From Leifsonia shinshuensis (GTDB lineage: Bacteria > Actinomycetota > Actinomycetes > Actinomycetales > Microbacteriaceae), in the NCBI RefSeq assembly GCF_022606355.1, contig NZ_JAHHZQ010000001.1, positions 62,001 to 126,000 on the forward strand: a stretch of 64,000 nucleotides of DNA, in the 5' to 3' direction. Position 1 is the first letter of the stretch. Every line of letters begins with the position of its first letter. Of the stretch, positions 56,699-64,000 are shown piece after piece. Made by a program: the position numbers and the translations under genes. The notes below the pieces were generated by a model. The model was not told the DNA's origin and searched no databases. It saw nothing but the letters and a program-made list of their open reading frames with translations.

Positions 56699-58039
56699 GT
56701 GCGCGGGCGCGCCGGGGTGTCGTCGCCACTCAGGAAGCCGCGCCCCACCGCGCGCGGCTGGGCTTTCGGCGCCGTCGGAGTCGTCGCCCTCGCCGCGTCG
56801 GCGTTCTTCGGGCGAACGGATGTGCTGTTCGTCGGCGTCTTCCTCACCGTGCTGCCCCTGGCCGCGATGATCTCGGTCACCATCGACCGGCCCCGGCTGA
56901 CGGTCGCCCGCAGTTTCCATCCGGACGTCGTCGCCGTGGGGGAGCAGTCGACCATCGTCACCACGGCGCGCAATCAGTCGGCACGGCCGAGCCCGCCAGC
57001 GCGCTGGCGCGAATTCGCCCCGACCGGGGTGGAGGTGCAGCCCTCGGCGCCGTTCCCGCGGCTCGGCGCCCATCAGGTGAACGTCACGCACGGCCGCGAC
57101 ACCGTCGTCCTGCGCCAGGACGTCGTCGCGCTGCGTCGCGGGTCGCACCCGGTCGGCCCGCTGATCGTGAGCCGGACCGATCCGTTCGGCGTCGCCTACG
57201 CGGAGTACGCAGTGGGGCAGCCTCGGCAGTTCCTCGTGACGCCCCGGGTCGTGCCGCTGTCGAGCGGCGAGCTGGATGTCGCGCACAGCGAGGGCGCCGA
57301 GCACGAGCTCCAGCGGCACAGCATCCCGAGCGCGGACGAGCTGATCGCGCGCGAGTACCGCCCGGGCGACCCGCTGCGTCGCGTGCACTGGCGGGCGACG
57401 GCGCGCCACGACAAGCTGATGGTGCGGCAGGAGGAGCAGCGCAGCAACCCGGAGGCCTGGCTCCTGATGGACACCCGGCTCGTGACACGCGCACCGGCGC
57501 AGCACCTGCCGTCCGACCAGGGTGACGCGCTCTTCGAGACGCTCGTCGAACTCGTCGCATCGGTCGGAGTCCACCTCCTCGACGAGGGCTTCGTGCTGAG
57601 CGTCGTGGAGACGGCGCCCCGCCAGCTCTCCGGCCGCAGCGGCGCCGGACGAACGGGAACGCTGGGATCGGTGACGCCGACCTACGACCGCGGAACAGCC
57701 GACCGACTGCTGCTCGCCGACCTGGCCGCCGTCGAGGCGGGGCCGGATCTCCGCGACGACGCCGTCGCCGAGCTCGCCTCCGGCCTGCGTCGTGCCGGCC
57801 GGGCCGTCCCGATCTTCGCGATCCTGCTCGACGGGACATCCGAGCTCGGTTCGCTCGCCGCCCTCCGCGGCATGGGGGATCCGGCCGTCGTGTTCCTCGG
57901 CGAGGGGGCTTCGCCGGAGACCGAGGAAGTGCTGGCCGACGCGGGGTGGCTGTGCGTCGGCTTCGCCGAGGGCGACGACCCCGCCGACGTCTGGCAGCGC
58001 GCACTCAACCGCCAACGGGCGGTGGTCGGCCATGGTTAG
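56699..58039 (+). CDS. DUF58 membrane protein
   Basis: 446 residues. Two adjacent helices near 20-60 (WAFGAVGVVALAASAFFG, then VLFVGVFLTVLPLAAM) precede the DUF58 core, with ISRTDPFG-like VSRTDPFGVAY and DELIAREYRPGDPLRRVHWRATARHDKLMVRQ (the family signature, split over adjacent blocks), and a von-Willebrand-like end. It works with MoxR; the role is unknown. GTG 56699 follows GGGAG. Its stop lies inside the transglutaminase gene. Confidence 0.92.
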   Translation: MRGRAGVSSPLRKPRPTARGWAFGAVGVVALAASAFFGRTDVLFVGVFLTVLPLAAMISVTIDRPRLTVARSFHPDVVAVGEQSTIVTTARNQSARPSPPARWREFAPTGVEVQPSAPFPRLGAHQVNVTHGRDTVVLRQDVVALRRGSHPVGPLIVSRTDPFGVAYAEYAVGQPRQFLVTPRVVPLSSGELDVAHSEGAEHELQRHSIPSADELIAREYRPGDPLRRVHWRATARHDKLMVRQEEQRSNPEAWLLMDTRLVTRAPAQHLPSDQGDALFETLVELVASVGVHLLDEGFVLSVVETAPRQLSGRSGAGRTGTLGSVTPTYDRGTADRLLLADLAAVEAGPDLRDDAVAELASGLRRAGRAVPIFAILLDGTSELGSLAALRGMGDPAVVFLGEGASPETEEVLADAGWLCVGFAEGDDPADVWQRALNRQRAVVGHG

Positions 58040-60293
58040 CGAGGCCGTCTCGGTCGGCCTGGCCGGTGTGCGGCGCCGGCAGGCGTACTGGCGTCTCACC
58101 GGCGCGCTCGTGCTGCAGATGCTGGCGCTGAGTATCGCCCTCGTGGGACTCATCCAGGGTCCGACCTGGTGGTTCGCGCTGATGCTGACCAGCTCGTTCC
58201 TCCTCGCGGCCGGCGCCTGTCTGCGGGCCGTCGGCGTCCACCGCCGGGTCGTCCCGCTCCTGCTCCTGCTGCTCTCCGCGATGATCATGACGGTGGGCTT
58301 CGGCAACGGGACGGGCCTGCTGGGGCTGATCCCCACGCCGGGGACCGTGCAGCGGTGGGGCGACTACCTGCAGCAGGCGATGCTCTCGATCTATCAGCAG
58401 GGCACGCCGGCCGAGAGCCTGCCGGAGTTCCTGTTCCTGGTGGTCGGCGGCGCCTGCTGCATCGCGATCGCCCTCGACGCCCTCGCCATCGCGTTCCGGG
58501 TGCCGGCGTACACCGCCCTCGGCGTCGCCGCCGTGCTGGTCGTGCCGGGAGCGCTGCTCGGCGACGGACTCGACCCGACCGCCCTCGCCGCGTCCGCCGC
58601 GGCGTTCCTGTGGCTGCTGCGCTCCGACGTGCGGACGCGGAGACCGGGAGCGGGGCGGCCGGGTGCTGCCCTGTCCATCGGCGCGTCCGCAGTGGCCGTC
58701 GCCATGCTGCTGGCCGGCACGGCACCCGGGTTCGACAAGGGAGGCGCGACCTCCTTCACCGCGGGCGGCATCTCCATCGGCGGCACGGTGACACCGCTGA
58801 TCGACCTCGGCAAGGATCTGCGCCGACCCGCAGCGGTGCGGGCGCTCACGTACACGACCACGGCGCCGACCGGGCAGTACCTGAAGCTCGCATCCCTCGA
58901 TCAGTTCACCGGTTCGGTCTGGAAGCACCGCGAGCGCGACACCAAGCGGCTCTCCGACGGCGTCGCCATCGGACCCGTCGCCGGACTGTCGGACAGCGTC
59001 AAGACCTCCAAGATCTCCACCACCGTCGAGATCGACGACATGACCAGCCGGTGGCTCCCGGTGCCGGCACCGGTCCAGTCGGTCAAGGGCTTGAACGGCA
59101 CGTGGTCGTGGGATCCGGACGATCTCACGCTCGGCGGCATCAACGTCACGACCCAGGGCCAGAAGTACACCGCCACCAGCCTGCTGCTGGCACCGACCGC
59201 CGATCAGCTCAAGGCAGCGGGAGGCTTCGTCCCGACCGACGTCGAGCGCGACCTGTTCCTCCCGCCGAACACCCCGGCGGTCATCGCCCAGACCGCCCTG
59301 GCGGCGACGGCGGGGTCCGTCTCGGAGTACGACAAGGCCGTCGCGCTGCAGGACTACTTCCGCGACAACGGGTTCGTGTACTCGACGCAGACCCCGCTCA
59401 AGCAGGGCTACGACGGCGACGGCGCCAGGGTGATCGCCAAGTTCCTGGAGGTCAAGAGCGGCTACTGCGTCCACTTCGCCTCCGCGATGGCCCTCATGGC
59501 ACGCAGCCTCGGGATCCCGGCCAGGGTCGCCGAGGGCTATCTGCCCGGCACCTCGACGGGCGGGACGGCCAACAGCCCCGGGATCTACACCGTGACCAGC
59601 GACGACCTGCACGCCTGGCCGGAGCTCTACTTCGCCGGCGTCGGCTGGGTGCCGTTCGAGCCGACCGTCGGGCGCGGGACCATCCCGAGCTACACGCGAC
59701 CGGATGCGCTGCCGAACCAGACCGTCCCGACATCGGCGCCCGGTGCGACCTCCGCCCCGCACCGCGTGGTGCCGACCGACCCGGCGAACGTCGCAGGGGC
59801 GGCGGGCACGACCCCGCCGTCACCGCTGCAGCCGGTGCTGTCCGGCGTCGGCGTCGCCTTGCTGATCGTGGCCGTGCTGCTCACTCCCGCCGTGCTGCGC
59901 CGGATGCGCAGGCGGGCGCGATTGAGACGGCTGAGCGAGTCGTGGGGCGGCGCAGCGATCGTGTGGGACGAACTGCGGGACACTGCGCGCGACCTGGGCT
60001 GGTCGGCACCGGACACCGAGACGCCGCGCGTCTTCGCGCGACGGATCGCCGCCGCGGTGGCGGGAACGCCGGGGGAGGATGCGGTGATCCGGCTGCTCGA
60101 CGTCCGTGAGCGCGACTCGTTCGGGCCGCCGACGCGCGCCGTCGCGGTCGGGCTGGCCGACGACCTCCGGCTGGTGATCGACGCACTGGAGGCCCAGGCG
60201 GGCCGCGGCGTCCGCCTGAAGGCGGCGCTGATTCCTGTGTCGTTGCTGCCAGCGGGCTGGCGTTCGCCTGCGAGCGTGGGAGGAGCTGCGTAA
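58032..60293 (+). CDS. Transglutaminase-domain membrane protein (DUF3488/DUF4129)
   Basis: 753 residues. Five or six N-terminal helices (residues 20-230), an external region with a transglutaminase-like core at about 425-545 having Cys479 in KSGYCVHFASAMALMARSLG, His527 in DDLHAWPELYF, then a helix near 610-630 and a cytosolic DUF4129-like tail. The Cys/His pair implies protease or crosslinking activity outside the membrane. The moxR-DUF58-transglutaminase operon is a common actinobacterial set of unclear role. It overlaps the DUF58 gene by 8 bases. Confidence 0.92.
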   Translation: MVSEAVSVGLAGVRRRQAYWRLTGALVLQMLALSIALVGLIQGPTWWFALMLTSSFLLAAGACLRAVGVHRRVVPLLLLLLSAMIMTVGFGNGTGLLGLIPTPGTVQRWGDYLQQAMLSIYQQGTPAESLPEFLFLVVGGACCIAIALDALAIAFRVPAYTALGVAAVLVVPGALLGDGLDPTALAASAAAFLWLLRSDVRTRRPGAGRPGAALSIGASAVAVAMLLAGTAPGFDKGGATSFTAGGISIGGTVTPLIDLGKDLRRPAAVRALTYTTTAPTGQYLKLASLDQFTGSVWKHRERDTKRLSDGVAIGPVAGLSDSVKTSKISTTVEIDDMTSRWLPVPAPVQSVKGLNGTWSWDPDDLTLGGINVTTQGQKYTATSLLLAPTADQLKAAGGFVPTDVERDLFLPPNTPAVIAQTALAATAGSVSEYDKAVALQDYFRDNGFVYSTQTPLKQGYDGDGARVIAKFLEVKSGYCVHFASAMALMARSLGIPARVAEGYLPGTSTGGTANSPGIYTVTSDDLHAWPELYFAGVGWVPFEPTVGRGTIPSYTRPDALPNQTVPTSAPGATSAPHRVVPTDPANVAGAAGTTPPSPLQPVLSGVGVALLIVAVLLTPAVLRRMRRRARLRRLSESWGGAAIVWDELRDTARDLGWSAPDTETPRVFARRIAAAVAGTPGEDAVIRLLDVRERDSFGPPTRAVAVGLADDLRLVIDALEAQAGRGVRLKAALIPVSLLPAGWRSPASVGGAA

Positions 60294-60304
60294 AATAGCC
60301 GACC

Positions 60305-60877
60305 GTGAGCACCTTCAGAAACAGCCCGTACAGCGTCAACGTGTACGACCTCATGCGGCGCCCCGGCGAGATGCGGGAGCAGCGTCTCGCCATCCCCGTC
60401 GCCGAGAAACTGGGCGAGGGGCTGCTGTCCGTGCCGGAGGGCGCGACCATCGACGTCGACCTCCGACTCGAGTCGATGCACGAGGGGATCCTGGTCACGG
60501 CCGAGGCCGAGACGACCGCGACCGGAGTCTGCGGGCGATGCCTGATCGACATCGAGCAGCCTGTCGAAGTCGATTTCCAGGAACTTTTCGCGTATCCTTC
60601 TACGGAAGCTTTCGATTATGAGGTTCACGACGACCACGTGGATCTTGAACCTCTGATCAGGGATGCGGTGGTGCTGTCACTGCCGTTTCAGCCGGTGTGC
60701 CGGCCGGACTGCCCGGGTCTCGATCCAGAGACCGGGGAGAGGCTGGCGGATGTACCGGACCGCAAGCCGAACGAGACCGTCGATCCTCGCTGGTCCGCGC
60801 TCGCGGCGTTCCAGGCTTCCGACACCGAGTCCACCAGCAACAACGCCCCGGCCGCCGGGGCTGGAGAAGAGAGATAG
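60305..60877 (+). CDS. DUF177 (YceD) protein
   Basis: 190 residues. [21 protein letters not shown] and [19 protein letters not shown] each carry a Cys pair (a probable zinc site), the pattern of YceD/DUF177. It is nearly always upstream of rpmF and linked to 23S rRNA maturation. GTG 60305 has TAAAAT (60291-60296) 8 bases ahead; the first three bases of that box are the stop codon of the transglutaminase gene. Confidence 0.93.
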   Translation: MSTFRNSPYSVNVYDLMRRPGEMREQRLAIPVAEKLGEGLLSVPEGATIDVDLRLESMHEGILVTAEAETTATGVCGRCLIDIEQPVEVDFQELFAYPSTEAFDYEVHDDHVDLEPLIRDAVVLSLPFQPVCRPDCPGLDPETGERLADVPDRKPNETVDPRWSALAAFQASDTESTSNNAPAAGAGEER

Positions 60878-60879
60878 TC

Positions 60880-61083
60880 ATGGCCGTTCCGAAGCGGAAG
60901 CAGTCTCGCGCCAACACCCACGCCCGTCGTTCGCAGTGGAAGGCCGAGGTCCCCACGCTCGTCAAGTCGATCGAGAACGGCAAGGTCGTCTACAGCCTCC
61001 CGCACCGCGCCAAGGTCGTCGAGGACTCCGCGGGCACCGCGCTGTTCATGGAGTACAAGGGCCGCAAGGTCGCCGACGTCTGA
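60880..61083 (+). CDS. rpmF: 50S ribosomal protein L32
   Basis: 67 residues beginning [20 protein letters not shown], the universal L32 start. The four zinc-binding cysteines of the C+ form are absent, so this is a zinc-independent C- form, often linked to zinc limitation in Actinobacteria. It starts 2 bases after the DUF177 stop, typical of the DUF177-rpmF-rnc-mutM operon. A second C+ copy elsewhere cannot be checked here. Confidence 0.96.
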   Translation: MAVPKRKQSRANTHARRSQWKAEVPTLVKSIENGKVVYSLPHRAKVVEDSAGTALFMEYKGRKVADV

Positions 61084-61112
61084 TCAGTGTTCCCAGGTCA
61101 GCCGAGCACCGC

Positions 61113-61826
61113 ATGACCGGCGAGAACTCTGATCGCACTGCGCTCATCGAGAAGCTCGGGGTCGACATCGACCCCGAGCTTCTCGAGCTTGCGCTGACGC
61201 ATCGTTCCTTCGCGTACGAGCACGGCGGCATCCCCAACAACGAGCGCCTGGAGTTCCTGGGCGACTCGATCCTCGGGCAGGCCGTGACCGTCAAACTGTT
61301 CCGTGAGAACCCCGACCTCGACGAGGGCGAGCTCGCGAAGCGCCGGGCCAGCCTGGTGAGCTCGGTCGCGCTGGCCGAGGTCGCCCGCGGCATCGGGCTG
61401 GGCGAGTACCTGCGCCTGGGGCGCGGCGAGAACCAGAGCGGGGGCCGCGACAAGGCCTCCATCCTCGCCGACACCGTCGAAGCCCTGATCGGCGCCGCCT
61501 ATCTGGACGCCGGAGGCGAGGAGGCGACGGCCCTCGTGCTGCGCCTCGTCGACCCGCTGCTGGCAGACCCGGATCGCTTCGGCGCCGCTATGGATCCGAA
61601 GACCAGCCTCCAGGAGGCCGCAGCCCATCGCGGCGCAGGCCTCCCTGTCTACACCGTGACCAACAGCGGGCCCGACCATTCGAAGACCTTCCACGCCACC
61701 GTCTCGGTCGGCGACCTCGTGACCGCCACCGGCGAGGGGACGAGCAAGAAGCAGGCCGAGATGGCCGCCGCTCTCACCGCCTGGACCGAGCTGACCCGCC
61801 GCCGTGCCAGAGCTCCCCGAGGTTGA
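61113..61826 (+). CDS. rnc: Ribonuclease III
   Basis: A 237-residue enzyme. NNERLEFLGDSILG is the catalytic signature, and DTVEALIGAAYLDAGG holds the second metal-binding pair. A double-stranded RNA-binding domain occupies the C-terminus (DPKTSLQEAAAHRG through TSKKQAEMAAALTAW). It processes rRNA and mRNA duplexes. ATG 61113 follows rpmF by 29 bases, and its end overlaps mutM by 23 bases. Confidence 0.96.
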   Translation: MTGENSDRTALIEKLGVDIDPELLELALTHRSFAYEHGGIPNNERLEFLGDSILGQAVTVKLFRENPDLDEGELAKRRASLVSSVALAEVARGIGLGEYLRLGRGENQSGGRDKASILADTVEALIGAAYLDAGGEEATALVLRLVDPLLADPDRFGAAMDPKTSLQEAAAHRGAGLPVYTVTNSGPDHSKTFHATVSVGDLVTATGEGTSKKQAEMAAALTAWTELTRRRARAPRG

Positions 61827-62724
61827 GGTCGTCCGCGCCGGTCTCGAGCCGGCGGTCACGGGCGCGACGATCCTCGGTGTCGAAGTCTTCGAGCAGCGTT
61901 CGCTGAAGCGGCACGATCCGCTCGCCGGCACGTTCGAGGCGCTGCTCACCGGCCGGACCATGCAGGCCCCGGCCCGGCGCGGCAAGTTCCTCTGGATCCC
62001 GTTGCAGGGCACGCCGCGCCGCGCGATCGTGGCGCACCTCGGAATGAGCGGGCAGATCCTGCTCCGCGAACCGGGATGGGAGGAGGCCGGCCTGCTGCGC
62101 ATCCGCCTCCACATCGAGACACCCGCGACGCTTCCCGGCGACCACCGCGAGCTCTGGGTGCACTTCGTGGACCAGCGGATCTTCGGCTCGATGGCCGTCG
62201 ACAGCCTGGTGCCGACGGCCGACGGCGCTCCGGCCGGCCTCGGCACCGACGAGCCGCTTCTCCCGACCCAGGTCGCACACATCGCCCGCGACCCGCTCGA
62301 CCCCGCGTTCGACGATGCGGCGTTCGCCGCCGCCCTCGCGCGTCGCAGCAGCGGGATCAAGCGGGTGCTGCTCGACCAGACCGTCATCAGCGGCATCGGC
62401 AACATCTATGCGGACGAGGCGCTCTGGGCCGCGCGCATCCACTACGAACAGCCCGCGTCGTCGCTCAGCCGCGCGAAGGTGCGCACCCTGCTGACGGAGG
62501 TGCGGCACGTGCTCGACAAGGCGCTGGCGGAAGGCGGCACGAGCTTCGACGCGCAGTACGTGAACGTGAACGGCAACTCCGGGTACTTCGCACACAGCCT
62601 CAACGCCTACGGGCAGGAGGGCAAGCCCTGCCCGCGCTGCGGGACGCCGATCGTGCGGGAGCGCTTCATGAACCGCTCGTCGCACTTCTGCCCGCGGTGT
62701 CAGCGGGTGCGGGTGGCGCGCTAG
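61804..62724 (+). CDS. mutM: Formamidopyrimidine-DNA glycosylase
   Basis: A 306-residue repair enzyme. After the GTG start come P2-E3 (catalytic), ARRGKFLWIPL (Lys), the H2TH part ISGIGNIYADEALWAA and the zinc finger C-x2-C...C-x2-C ending PRCQRVRVAR. All catalytic residues are present. It removes 8-oxoguanine. The start (PELPEVEVVRAGLEP) must be GTG 61804, since the proline must be residue 2. It overlaps rnc. Confidence 0.96.
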   Translation: MPELPEVEVVRAGLEPAVTGATILGVEVFEQRSLKRHDPLAGTFEALLTGRTMQAPARRGKFLWIPLQGTPRRAIVAHLGMSGQILLREPGWEEAGLLRIRLHIETPATLPGDHRELWVHFVDQRIFGSMAVDSLVPTADGAPAGLGTDEPLLPTQVAHIARDPLDPAFDDAAFAAALARRSSGIKRVLLDQTVISGIGNIYADEALWAARIHYEQPASSLSRAKVRTLLTEVRHVLDKALAEGGTSFDAQYVNVNGNSGYFAHSLNAYGQEGKPCPRCGTPIVRERFMNRSSHFCPRCQRVRVAR

Positions 62725-62752
62725 CCGAAGCCGACCGCGGTGCGGGCGGTGC

Positions 62753-63823
62753 TCACCCCACCACCTTCTGCCAGTGCCCCGTCAGCGCGTGCAACTGGAA
62801 CCCGAACGCGCGGTTGATCGCGAGCATCGGCACGTTCTCGTCGGCGTTCCAGGTCAGCAGCCGGGTGATGTGCGGGGCGTGATCGGCGAGCTCGTGGATG
62901 TTCTGCAGCTTCACGAGCGTGCCGAGCCGGTGGCCGCGGTGCGGCACGGCGACCAGCGTGTCGTACTGCTCCGCCTTGTCCCCGTCGGCGGGCACCGCGA
63001 TCTCGGTGTACGCCGCGAGCTCGCCTGACGCGATGTGCTGCGCCGCGGTGACCAGCAGCGGTTCGCCGCGTTCCGCCAGTTCGCGTTCCTGGGCGCGCAC
63101 GCGGTCGCCCGTCCAGGCTTCGCGGTCGAGGGCGATGCCGCTCTGCGGAACGTCGATCGTCATCCGCGCCTTCAGCGCCGCGAACCGTTCGAGCAGGTCG
63201 TCGGGAGCGTGGCCCAGCCAGGACACGGCCCGATAGCCGGTCGCCGACGCCGCCGTGCTCGCCAGGCCGGCCTCCCGCGCCCGGGGGAGCGGGAGCAGCA
63301 GCTCGCTCGACCGCTCGACCTGACCGAGACGGTAGCCGTGCCGCAGCGCGAAGCGGACGTCGGGCGACTCCGAGGGGAGGCCGGCGGAGCCCGAGGGCGC
63401 ACGGACGACCGAGACGCTGTCGCCGAGGGTGCGGGCCGGATGCTCGGTGTAGGCGCTCACGACGCGCCGCCCGCCCTCGGCCGCCAGCTCCTCGCCCGCG
63501 GCCAGCAGTGCTGAGCCGATGCCGCGGCCGCGGACCGCAGGGGCCACGTCGATCAGCAGGGAGACGGTCTCGGCCGCCTCGTCGAGCGGGAATTCCGCCT
63601 GCACTCGCCCGACGACCACACCGTCCTCGATCGCCACCAGCAGGATCTTCTCCTGGTACTCCTGCGCGCGGAACGACGCCAGCGCCTCCTCTGCCGTCTC
63701 GACGAAGTCGTCGGCCTCCCAGAGGGCGACGCTGATCCCGTTGAGCACGCCGACGAGCTCTTCGAACACCGCGGATTCCGGTGTTCCGAGTGCGGAAGGA
63801 GGAGTCAGCCGCTCGATGCGCAC
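62753..63823 (-). CDS. Tandem GNAT acetyltransferase-like protein
   Basis: 356 residues with two GNAT-like halves. The N-terminal half has APAVRGRGIGSALLAAGEEL (R/Q-x-x-G-x-G/A acetyl-CoA motif). The C-terminal half has VAVPHRGHRLGTLVKLQNIHEL and ENVPMLAINRAFGFQ (both GNAT blocks). Similar two-domain proteins act on amines or peptides; the substrate is unknown. GTG 63823 is chosen because GGGAGG lies 5 bases ahead, and the GTG at 63847 is only 2 bases from the TATGGT box (63855-63850). Confidence 0.85.
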   Translation of the reverse strand: MRIERLTPPSALGTPESAVFEELVGVLNGISVALWEADDFVETAEEALASFRAQEYQEKILLVAIEDGVVVGRVQAEFPLDEAAETVSLLIDVAPAVRGRGIGSALLAAGEELAAEGGRRVVSAYTEHPARTLGDSVSVVRAPSGSAGLPSESPDVRFALRHGYRLGQVERSSELLLPLPRAREAGLASTAASATGYRAVSWLGHAPDDLLERFAALKARMTIDVPQSGIALDREAWTGDRVRAQERELAERGEPLLVTAAQHIASGELAAYTEIAVPADGDKAEQYDTLVAVPHRGHRLGTLVKLQNIHELADHAPHITRLLTWNADENVPMLAINRAFGFQLHALTGHWQKVVG

Positions 63824-63839
63824 CGCCACCTCCCGACGT

Positions 63840-64000
63840 CGAACCACTCACCATAACCCCGTTTCAGAGCCCTGTGAAGTGCGTCCGTCCGTTTGGTTTC
63901 GATCGTGTAAATCTGGGCGGAAATGGCGGGTGCAAATGCTTGCGGCGCATGTAGTCTCAGCACACATATTCGTGGTGCGACGAGGCAATCACGCCGCGTT
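63840..64000 (+). other. Right-end intergenic region
   Basis: No gene is seen from 63856 to the edge. TTGCGG (63940-63945) with a CATATT at 63965-63970 could be a promoter for a gene outside the window, but the 19-base spacer is long. Confidence 0.3.

Overview
The window is very GC-rich and densely packed with genes. It looks like the chromosome of an actinobacterium of the family Microbacteriaceae (Leifsonia-like). Evidence is the order murA-plsC-gpsA-ddl-DUF3515-thiL-rsmD-recG-coaD and DUF177-rpmF-rnc-mutM, GTG and TTG starts, stop/start overlaps of the ATGA type, and TAnnnT -10 boxes lying 6-8 bases before start codons (leaderless transcripts). The genus is an inference; no rRNA or other species marker is present. 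I see no phage, transposase, IS element or CRISPR array.

Layout. 1-10100: amino-acid biosynthesis (3' end of ilvC, serA, leuB, ilvE), interrupted by cutC, a DGPF/YCII protein with an ECF42-type sigma factor, and a TetR/MFS efflux pair with a clear shared operator. 10100-18120: a class V aminotransferase divergent from a LysR regulator, ketopantoate-reductase-like and FAH-family genes, gltX, a thioredoxin-reductase-like flavoprotein, and a MarR/membrane-protein pair with two matching operators. 18150-25170: tRNA-Gln, small membrane proteins, sufS-sufU, a MarR/EamA exporter pair with tandem operators, and a DyP peroxidase. 25200-31000: a glycine betaine ABC system (ATPase plus permease-binding-protein fusion) behind a long leader, an AlaX-like tRNA-editing protein, a NERD protein and small genes. 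31000-37300: a LuxR-type ATPase regulator, photolyase, metallo-hydrolase, lipid kinase and tRNA-Glu. 37300-41000: an accessory-looking patch of hypotheticals (DUF4304, an unknown, YcxB-like) next to tRNA-Glu, then AraC, VOC and KTSC genes. 40900-42900: a manganese-type yybP-ykoY riboswitch candidate, terC and a PP2C phosphatase. 42900-46560: leuCD preceded by a leaderless leucine-rich leader peptide, then murA. 46579-63823: phospholipid and cell-wall genes, thiL, rsmD, recG, coaD, a MoxR-DUF58-transglutaminase operon, DUF177-rpmF-rnc-mutM, and a tandem GNAT protein.

The least expected signals are: (i) a family of four related long palindromes, each between two convergent genes; (ii) a 14-residue leader peptide with four consecutive Leu codons before leuC, with pairing segments that suggest attenuation; (iii) a MarR/EamA promoter in which the exporter start codon sits in the centre of an 18-bp perfect operator; (iv) about two dozen genes with a -10 box positioned so that transcription would begin at or next to the start codon.
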